NCBI GenBank assembly: GCA_930367205.1 | Contig: OV884014.1 | Coordinates: 113,101,138 to 113,165,137, forward strand | Reading direction: 5' to 3' | Source of the DNA: Acanthosoma haemorrhoidale | Lineage: Eukaryota > Arthropoda > Insecta > Hemiptera > Acanthosomatidae | DNA length: 64,000 bases | Shown: in pieces, positions 55,991 to 64,000 of the stretch | Layout: every line of letters starts with the position of its first letter | Numbering within the stretch: position 1 is the stretch's first letter | Notes under the pieces: generated by a model | Seen by the model: the letters and a program-made list of their open reading frames with translations, nothing else | The model's database searches: none | What the model was told of the DNA's origin: nothing | Position numbers and translations under genes: made by a program

Positions 55991-57841
55991 TTTTTTTTTT
56001 TTAAACAAAATTATTATAGCATTTATTCGCCATTTAAAGGTTCAAATCAAGGCAACTCTTAATATCATATTTTTTAAAAATAATGTTTAGAAACAAAACA
56101 ATCATGTCAGACAATAAACTATTAAGACTTTTCTTAGTAAAAGTGAACATTTATTATTATGTTTTTTAACTATATTGTTTATATTTAATTTCTATCTGAG
56201 TTTTTAAAGGTTCTGTTAATACAAAAAAGAATCCTGGCTAAAGGAAAATTGTTTAATTATAAAACTATTCATTAATTTATATATACAAGCACGCCTGTGA
56301 CAAATTACATTGGTTTATTAACTAAACTTTAAATTTACCTTAATATTACTCGCAACTGGCCAGATTTACTAAATTGTGCGTCCTTTTCTGTTTTTTTTCG
56401 TCTGGTTTCTTTGTTCTTCTGCGTGTTCTTCCTTTGTTGCTTCGTTTGCAGTTGTTGTGCCACACGATCAGTACACGTCCACTGCTATCATCTCAATCCT
56501 TCTTCTATTATAAAAACTCTTCTTCCATCTACTGTTCTTCCATATGCTTGTCTCATGAGATGATCCAAAAAGAATAAGACTCACCTTGTCTCCTGCGATG
56601 ATCAAAAAGAACAGGCCTGCCTCCCGCTCTCCCGTCCTTTTTACACTCATCTTTTGCCTTGCCTTCTTGACTTTTTCATCCTTCTTTCTTCCAATGCCAG
56701 TTGTCTCATATATTCTAACTTTTCTTATTTTAAAGTTAACAAATACAATAATAAAATATTGTTGTGATATTAGATATTGTGGAGTTGTATAGGAGTATAG
56801 TTGTTGTTGTGATGAGGAAAACACACATAGAATTATTCTCTCTCTAGTTTTTGGGATCAGCCCATAATACATATTATTAGCTTGAGATTGTGAGTAAGAA
56901 AAACTTAAAAACTTTGTTGGTTAGTGGTTATTGACATAAAGCAGAACGGAAGAGAAATAGCACGAAGAGAAACAGTATTAATTTTGTTTAAAGAATGAAG
57001 AGAATTAAAGAAGAAAAGGAATCAAATTAATAGACAAGTATTTATAAAATTAATATAAGTTTATTTTTTTATGTTTGTAAAATTAGATTCATCTTTTTGC
57101 CAGAATTGTTTTTGTTAATAGAACTTATAATAAATTAAATAATAAAAAAAAAATTTTTAAAGTTAAAGAATAAAAAATAGAAATATTACCATATCTATTC
57201 AAAGAATGTAATAATATTTGACTTTAGACATTGATATTATTTATGACAAATATTAATATTATACAACGGCAGCAAATAATGTCCATACATTCATAACCAT
57301 GATCCATAGGTCGTTTACCGCCCTTTTATGCCTGCTAATTTCAAATCAAAAGCAACATCATAGAGTTCACAACATCAAATATCACAACAATATTATGAAA
57401 CCTTCAAACATGTTGAAGCTTCCAAGCAAGTATTTAATAGATAGACCCAGAATTTATTTAGTTTTGTTGAAGTATCGAGTAGTACTTTTTGCAAACTACC
57501 TATGACAAACAAGGTTCAATCAAAAAGAACTAACACTATACTTATGGCAATTTGAAAAACTTCTTTGTTGTTATAATTCCCTACAGTTCCATCAATATTA
57601 AATCAGGATCTGTAGTTACAACATGATAGAAATTGTTGTCGGGGTAAGACAGCTTTTTTCAAGCTGTAGGGTCATTATGTGGACATGGCACTTTAATTCT
57701 TTAATTTTTTTATATCTCTGTGAAACAGTCACTTGAGCGAAAACATGAGGGTTTTGAAAAATAACTACAAAAACTTCAATCAATAATTCACACTGTTTAT
57801 ACTAATATTTAATTTAGTTGGTTTTGTTTTGAAAATTTCAG
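55991..57841. other. Intron 5, remainder
   Basis: AT-rich. Overlapping ORFs at 56374-56872 on both strands show no motif. No repeat recognised. Confidence 0.5.
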
Positions 57842-57984
57842 CATTTGTTTTCTGTGCCCTTTTGGAGTTTACCTTCGTGAACTATATGTGGAGGAAGATG
57901 ATTCCAGTGGAGGGAGCGAGCCCTGCTCCTCCTGACATAAACGGGGGCATCAAGCAAGATCAGTCACCAGTTGATCTTCCTCTG
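57842..57984 (+). CDS. Channel exon 6: M3 and intracellular loop, residues 235-282
   Basis: Acceptor aaaatttcag, phase 1 entry. It encodes AFVFCALLEFTFVNYMWRKM (M3 and its exit), then a Pro/Gly-rich loop (VEGASPAPPDINGG). The donor is placed at CTG|GTAGGA (57985), in phase 0, because the next exon starts in phase 0. The other nearby GT at 58032 would give a phase mismatch. Without splicing, the frame ends at a TGA at 58036. Confidence 0.9.
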
Positions 57985-58062
57985 GTAGGAGAACTGTCAG
58001 AAATAGAATTAAATAATTCCTGCCTCGATAAGTACTGATAATATTTTTGCTTCTTTTTTAAG

Positions 58063-58197
58063 GAACGGAAAATTGAAATAGAACTCCTCAACTCTAACAT
58101 GCGAATGGCGAGGAAGATTGATGAGTATTCGAGGCTATGCTTCCCTCTTGCCTTCGCCATGTTCAACCTTTTGTACTGGTCCTACTACCTCCGATAA
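58063..58197 (+). CDS. Channel exon 7: loop end, M4 and stop, residues 283-326
   Basis: Acceptor cttttttaag, phase 0. It encodes ERKIEIELLNSNMRM, ARKIDEYSRLCFPLAF and AMFNLLYWSYYLR, then TAA at 58195-58197. The S-R-x-x-FP-x-x-F-x-x-FN-x-x-YW pattern is the M4 segment of the family. The M3-M4 loop totals only about 55 residues, short for the family. The protein ends directly after M4. The intron before this exon is only 78 bp, against 18 kb for intron 3. Confidence 0.95.
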   Translation, partial: ERKIEIELLNSNMRMARKIDEYSRLCFPLAFAMFNLLYWSYYLR

Positions 58198-61100
58198 AGT
58201 TGCAGTCCTCAAACCTGGTAATTTAATGTCTAAATCTATCTACAGAATACTTAGTAAAGAACTGTTGTTTTATATAAATGAAATTAAAGTTTAGTATGTA
58301 AAATTTTATTGAAATATAATCCGTGATGTAATACCTCTTGAAGAGATAGGCCGATGGAGGTTGCCACCTGATAAGTTGTGCTGAACTATATGGTGGCTGC
58401 GTGGTTGATATGACTCAATATCGGTTTCAGTTTCCTAAACAAGATTCAAGCAGATACTCATTTGAAATTTTATACTCAATACTTGTGAGTCGGTGTCTTT
58501 AGCTTCTCAAGAGTCTTGGATAACTCAGGTCTCGTTGTTTGGTTCTGAGGATTTCAACTTTTCCATGAATATAAAAATTATGTGACCATCAGCTGATGGA
58601 TACAGTATAGCTAGGTATTGTGATTTTTACCTACATCGTCCAATCAGTCATCTCCTTATGATAAAAAAAAAATATTCTTTTCATAACAATAACAATAAAA
58701 GTGTTTTTAGTAAAAACTGCTCATCAGTATCAAATCGCTCAGTTATGTTCTTAATTAAAATATGTCTTTTTAATAAATCATTTTTTCTTTAACTAATTGA
58801 ATTACATTCACTTTTCCTTCTTTAATGGACTTTGAACAGGTTGTAAATAAAATGGCATCTCTTTAAACAAAAAACAATATGTTGCTTGGAACGCTTGAGG
58901 TTTTATATAAAATATATAATTCAGTTTACTGTAAATTATTTTTTTTTATTAAATATAGATTTACTAAATTGCGAAATCGAGATTTATTTAACAAAAAAAA
59001 AATAATTCAATGTAAAAAAAATATTTCTTATTATGTTTTGTAACAAAATATTTATCATGGCTTACGCTAATATAGTGAGTTGTATTTTTTACAGAAATTG
59101 CTACTTGAAATTGGTGTTTGGAAACTGATCATCACGGAGTGACTAAAGCTGGCCGAAATATATTTTAGAATAATTGTCAACTGTAAATATATTCCTTGTG
59201 TGATAAAACAGATGTGTATGAAAACAATATACTAAATTGTAAAGATAATATTCTTAACTAAATCGTAAAAATATAATCTTCGTAGAAGTAAGAATAAAGT
59301 AACAGCTAAGTATTTGTTAGCTCTTAACTACTTTTTTTTTAAGTCAGGATAGGACCAAACAAACGTTTTTGGAACAGGGTCTTCTCATTGGCCAAGGTTA
59401 GAGCAAATTATATTCTTTCGAAACTGAATTTCACCAGTTTGATTCTAGCTAGCTTTGGAGGATTTCGTGTAAGCCACACAGGAATCAAAGCATTTTCACT
59501 AGTCCTTTTTCTATAAAATACTGGTAACTTGTAAATAACACACCCTTAATGCATTACGTTGGAGTAGTTAAGGGTGATGAGCCCATATTATTATACTTAA
59601 GGACATCTAGTACCTGGCTAAAATGTATTTCTTCGTTTTCGTCAGTGATTAACCTAATACTTGTAGCGATGTGATCATTCATTAATGTCTAGTCAAACCG
59701 TAACAATTTGTGCAATGTATTGAAGCCATTTTTGGGGTCAGGGAATGTACTGTTCAATCAGAATGTCAGGTATCTGGTTACTTAATTTTCGAGCCCAAAG
59801 GGAGAGGCTTTACTTTAAAACAGCTGTGGGCCTATGTTCTGAAATAGTATACTGTATAATAATATTATATGGGTTTGTTTAAATACAATAACAGGAAGTA
59901 TTACAACAAAAAAATTAAATTTATAAAAAAAGTCACTCAAATTGCTAACTTTTAGCTTACTCAAGCTAACTGCTTGGGAGCTATTTAAGATTTAAACTTC
60001 TGATCTTTTTTCCCCTGAAGCTGAATAGAGATCAAAAAATGATCCTAAAAAGGCTCAAAAAGATCCCTGGAGTGGGAGGTAATGTCAAATAATAAGAAAA
60101 AGGTTATTAAGCTTCGTAGGGATGCTTGATGGAAGTGCAGCAGAGTACCACTTAAGAAATGTAAGGAACCAATAATAATAAGATAAATATACTTAAAATA
60201 AATAAATATTACAAAATAAAAATAAGTAGGTATCTTCAGTAAAAAAAATACTAAATAGTTTTTCACGACCATTTAACACAATTTTATGAAATTGATGCTG
60301 AGACTTGGAAGTGTCAATATTAATCAAAATGTAGCCCCCCCCCCCCCGCTTCCTCGATACTTTCCTTTGTCCTTAAACTCATTTATATACATCTCTAAAA
60401 AATTAACTTAGTTTATATATGATGTAAAATAAATTTTGGTTGGTAAAAAAAAATTATTGATCTAATGAAGAAAAATTACAAAGCAACTAATTCTCCGATT
60501 AACTGCTATAAATACAAATATAAGTACAGAACAGCGCCCAAGTTATCCAAAGTGGGATACCTCAGTTAATCAAAAACCACAGATAATCCAAGAAAGAAAT
60601 TAACCACATTTTTTTCATAATTTAATTTATCGCAAAATACACATGATAATAATATGTACATATAAACATAAACAGAACAATACATAAAATGAGTTACTTC
60701 ATTTATTTCCAAAAGGCCAGTAAGTAATTTTTGTTTTATTCTTTTATTCAAAATTTGATTTATATTCTTTTCATTAATTCATGAAAATTGTGAAACTCTA
60801 AAATATCTTAATAATCGCTACTCACAATGATAAATAGTTAGCTAAGCAAATTGCGTAACATTTCCTGCAAACCGACTAGAATCCATGCTATTTTTATAGT
60901 AAGACAAATATGGTATTATTATTATTCAACTGTAAATAGATTTATGTTATTTACCTACTTATTATTTATTTCAGTTAGTTCTGAATGAATAGATAATGCC
61001 AAAAACAACTTTCCATGTATTAATTAAATATTATCTTTAATGTTAAAAGAAATAAAACATGTATTAATCATTATAACTATTATATGGTATAAGAATATTA

Positions 61101-62168
61101 GTGTAACTGGATGTAAATTTACTATATTTGAAAATAAACATTTTTTTTATTGTATTTTTGTGTTTTTAGAGTTTGAATGTATTCATATATTTATTGTATT
61201 TTTTTTATCTTTGAAACGATTTTTATTTTTAAGAGTCTGAAATTAGAGAAAGTTATAAAGGCTGATTTAGGAATGTGGCCTACGACTTAAAACACAAGTT
61301 TCAAAAGCACTTTGTCTCGAGCATAGTTGAATTTTGTGCAGGCTATTACTTGGTTGCTTTGAGGTTCTAAGTTTCTGTTTAGCTATAAATCAGTTTGATT
61401 TGTAAGTTTCGAGACTGTAGTCGTTAAGTACAAATTCAATCCCACAAATGAGTCACTTGAACACAAATTTGAACACATAAAGGTCAAAGTTATTATTCAA
61501 TTAAACATGTGATTGATCTTGCACACCCTCCCCCCCCCCTGAATACTGTCAGCACCGTGTTCAGCTTAAATTATCTACACCTTTTGTTAATTTTTAGGGT
61601 TAAAAATTATTTTATTTTTTCAAAGTCAGAAAGTGATATGTTTTCACCTGGGCATCTACTATAATCACAAAAAGATAATTAATTAAAACTGTCATCAAAA
61701 TCGCATTTGCATTATAATTTTCATGAAAAGGTGTGATATTGACTAAATATAAAAATGAATCGATTACTTACCATTAAAACAATAATACTTCTTACATATT
61801 AAGACGTATATCAAATTAAAGATCTCACCATTATCATTAATATCATGCAGCATGAGTAAGGCAATAATTACAAAATGTCACCAAAACCAATTTTTTAGTC
61901 ATAATGAAAACCTTAATTGTGGCATGCTTCACACTTGACTAGAATTTTAATTTCCCTGTATTACCGTAGACCTTCAAATTTTGTTCTTGAAATTCTTTGG
62001 TAGGGGTTAAAAAAAAAACTTTTTAAATTACATTATTTTAATTATAAAATACAAAAAGATAACGAAATAAAACCACAACATAATATAAAAGTAACACTTA
62101 AAGCATATTAATGACTAGAATATTTCAAATTCATAGTTTAATATCATTGATAATTTGATACACAATAT
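58198..62168. other. Channel 3' UTR and AT-rich intergenic DNA
   Basis: No further exon is seen on either strand. Possible polyadenylation signals (AATAAA) occur near 58695 and 58846, with AATAAAG near 59293; which is used cannot be told. C-runs are at 60334-60347 and near 61525. Homopolymer and AT-rich tracts dominate. This is the tail-to-tail interval between two converging genes. Confidence 0.5.
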
Positions 62169-62274
62169 TCATCTTTCAACTGAGTCTTCCATATCTTCTG
62201 AGTAGTACAGTTCAGGTACAAATACAAAGTCATCAACGATGTCATCATTTTCGGTTTTTTGATCATTTTTATTG
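62169..62274 (-). CDS. Unrecognised gene, terminal exon
   Basis: Minus-strand acceptor tttttttcag, phase 2 entry. It encodes NKNDQKTENDDIVDDFVFVP and ELYYSEDMEDSVER, then TGA at 62171-62169. Strongly acidic C-terminal tail. The codon content differs from the surrounding A/T runs, and the polypyrimidine tract is strong. Confidence 0.6.
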
Positions 62275-62966
62275 CTGAAAAAAAAATTTAGATGATATAA
62301 TGGATTTTGAAAATAAGGAATAAAATACTGTGCAAATAAAAATCTCTTTAACACACAATTAAGTATGATCAAAGAGATAGAAATTATATTTAAGGTAGAT
62401 TCACAAGATGTAGGGGGGGGGTGTGGAATGATCTTCTGTTGTAAAAATTGCGCCTATCTTATGAATCTACTATGTTGTGGATCAAGTATTGCAATCGTAA
62501 CTCCCGAACATAAGCTCGGTGAATTAGGTACATAAGGTATTTTTAGCATGTTTTGCATTTAAATTATTCCTAAATGTTATTTCATTTATTATCTAGATTA
62601 CTTTTATAAATGCCTATACAAATAAAATTGGTATCAAAATGTTTTAATAATAAAATTCTTTTGAGGGAAAAAAAAACTGTAAGTTTCATTATAAGAAGGT
62701 CGCTCATTGCATTATTTATGAAGTGTAAATGCGGTGAGTTATACAGGCAATGGTAAAAGCAAGAACATAAACCCTTTTAAATGTGGCATATCATTGATTT
62801 GAAATGAAATGTTTATGACACAGATATAAACGACTAAAGTGTGTAACCCATAAATACGGCAAGTATTCGAGGCAGTGAAATAAAATCAAATGGCTTCCAG
62901 CCAATCTCTAGTTTACATATTAAAATCCTTAAGTTAGAATGATATAACATCGTAAATACTACTTGC

Positions 62967-63036
62967 CATGTGTCCACGCGCCTTTCTTCGAGTCTGCTCC
63001 TGATCTTTCTCAATTTTCTTTTAATGATAATAGAAC
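62967..63036 (-). CDS. Unrecognised gene, penultimate exon
   Basis: Minus-strand acceptor gtgtttaag. It encodes SIIIKRKLRKIRSRLEERRV and ends in ACATG|GCAAGT, a GC donor with otherwise perfect consensus. Only this choice joins the neighbouring exons in phase without a stop. A GT donor three bases further (CAA|GTAGTA) gives the wrong phase. Confidence 0.5.
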
Positions 63037-63241
63037 CTTAAACACAAAATATAATATGTTACATATCGGGTAATTCGTGTCATATTCCTGTCACTTGTTT
63101 TAGACCTGTCAATTATTTCCCTGACTTACAACATACTACGAATAGGACATATAATTGACACCCCTAGGAAAAGATCGAGAGGAGAACTAAAATTAAATTT
63201 TTAGTAATAAACTTTAGAACAAATATAAAAGTGATTCTTAC

Positions 63242-63407
63242 ATTTGACAGTATGATACATTTTTAAAAGGTTTGCTTTTTTCTTGGCAATTCTCATTTTT
63301 TCCATTTCTTTTTCATTATAAGCTTCATCAGCTGCAATTAAATATGTTTCCAATGCTGTCCGTAAATATAAAGACTGATCTCTGATAATTCTTAGGGTGG
63401 CGGTGGC
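63242..63407 (-). CDS. Unrecognised gene, internal exon
   Basis: Minus-strand acceptor attttctag, donor AAAT|GTAAGA; enters in phase 0 and leaves in phase 1. It encodes ATATLRIIRDQSLYLRTALE, TYLIAADEAYNEKEMEKM and RIAKKKANLLKMYHTVK. Clearly coding-like (amphipathic helix, low stop density in an AT-rich region). Confidence 0.65.
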
Positions 63408-63850
63408 CTAGAAAAATATAATATCTATAAATATCAAAATAATGAGATTTAAGTTTTAAGCAGCTATTATTAAATTATAGTTCTAAAAGATGAAAAAATA
63501 CCGACTAATGATATTTTATAGTGGAATTTTTATCTAAAATAGAATTAATTTCAATTATAAATCTTCGTTTGAATCCAACTGTGATAAATAACGTAAGCCC
63601 AGATAAATTCTACATATTGTCACTCTAAGTGCAAAAGGTCGTATGTCTAAAAACTTTTTCACGAGAGCAAAAAAACTAATTTTTTCCTTGTGATTTGATT
63701 ATATAATTATACGCTTTCTGTTGTATTCTTAGTTCAGCATATATTATTGAATGGAGCGCAGATGTCAAAAGACATTTTGACACCAGGCAGGAATCACAAA
63801 ATACCACATTTAACAATATTAAAAAAAAAAAAAATTATTTGACACTCAAC

Positions 63851-63900
63851 CTTTTGCACTTTGAGTGACGTAATGGTCTCACTATCTTTAATTTCATAGC
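63851..63900 (-). CDS. Unrecognised gene, small upstream exon
   Basis: Minus-strand acceptor attgactag, donor AAAAG|GTTGAG. It encodes YEIKDSETITSLKVQK and leaves in phase 0, which fits the next exon. Only 50 bp, so the support is weaker than for its neighbour. Confidence 0.45.
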
Positions 63901-64000
63901 CTAGTCAATATAATAGGCAAATATTTATTTTTTCATTACCACGTTATTAATTAATTGGTATATAAGGGTAATTAATTATTTGGATAATATAAGGGTTTCT

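Larger units (their letters stand above)
21260..58197 (+). other. Gene span: Cys-loop ligand-gated anion channel subunit (3' part)
   Basis: Seven exons join in matching phases: 21260-21483, 35033-35115, 35816-35950, 54135-54326, 55608-55676, 57842-57984 and 58063-58197. They total 981 nt and give 326 residues plus stop. The product is a subunit of a pentameric, plasma-membrane, neurotransmitter-gated chloride channel. Anion selectivity is inferred from the P-x-R motif before M2. The second disulfide loop (C141, C152) marks the GluCl/glycine-receptor-like group. It differs from HisCl, RDL, GRD and LCCH3 sequences as I remember them. It may correspond to the insect CG12344-type glycine-receptor-like subunit, but I cannot confirm that. 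The signal peptide and first ~90 residues are missing and presumably encoded upstream of the window. Confidence 0.93.
62169..63900 (-). other. Gene span: 3' end of unrecognised charged helical protein
   Basis: Four exons on the minus strand join in consistent phases: 63900-63851, 63407-63242, 63036-62967 and 62274-62169. Together they give about 130 C-terminal residues. The predicted peptide is helical and highly charged (YLRTALETYLIAADEAYNEK, EMEKMRIAKKKANLLKMYH), followed by an acidic tail ending EDMEDSVER. No family is recognised; a coiled-coil cytoskeletal or ciliary protein is one possibility, with no direct support. The upstream part lies beyond the right edge. Confidence 0.6.

Noticed and set aside
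58030..58035. GT at 58032 as the exon 6 donor
   Set aside because: It gives phase 2, whereas exon 7 begins in phase 0; the donor at 57985 fits.
62961..62966. GT donor (CAA|GTAGTA) for the penultimate exon of the minus-strand gene
   Set aside because: It would join the terminal exon out of phase and hit a stop at once; the GC donor keeps the frame.

Overview
The window is AT-rich, intron-bearing animal DNA, almost certainly from an insect. The evidence is a split gene for an invertebrate-type Cys-loop anion channel, Jockey-clade and I-like LINEs, mariner-type transposons, and long introns packed with 5'-truncated retroposons. I cannot name the species or order. Nothing prokaryotic is present.

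Host genes. (1) On the plus strand, seven exons between 21260 and 58197 encode the C-terminal 326 residues of a Cys-loop ligand-gated chloride-channel subunit of the GluCl/glycine-receptor-like type. They cover ligand-binding loops, Cys-loop, M1 to M4 and stop. The N-terminal exons were not found and probably lie upstream of the window. Every splice phase matches and the exons sum to 981 nt. Intron sizes are about 13.5 kb, 0.7 kb, 18.2 kb, 1.3 kb, 2.2 kb and 78 bp. (2) On the minus strand, four small exons between 63900 and 62169 form the 3' end of an unrecognised charged, helical protein, tail-to-tail with the channel gene. One of its introns appears to be GC-AG. (3) A weaker single-exon candidate lies on the minus strand at 5459-5579.

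Mobile DNA makes up most of the rest. A complete I-like LINE (14780-20156, minus strand) has two open ORFs, an (AAT)n tail and a 12-bp target-site duplication. Twelve fragments of one Jockey-clade LINE (family A) are scattered on both strands, several with target-site duplications. Two further LINE tail families (B and C) carry conserved 3' hairpins. A decayed RTE-like LINE (E) has one near-complete 3' part and one short internally deleted copy. There are three Tc1/mariner-type elements, including a 405-bp deletion derivative of the same family as a 948-bp element. Two unclassified repeat pairs (F and G), tRNA-like fragments and a pseudogene of a widespread arthropod repeat-associated protein complete the picture.

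Layout: 1-14779 intergenic or upstream-intron DNA with repeats; 14780-20156 intact LINE; 20157-58197 channel gene with TE-filled introns; 58198-62168 AT-rich intergenic/3' UTR; 62169-64000 3' end of the minus-strand gene. The most unusual structure is in intron 3. The channel's 5' splice site is the first unit of a 29-bp tandem array, so about a dozen near-identical splice donors lie in a row, with an in-frame stop after the first. Second, exon 5 reads in frame 290 bp into its intron and ends just before a polyadenylation signal, a possible truncated isoform.
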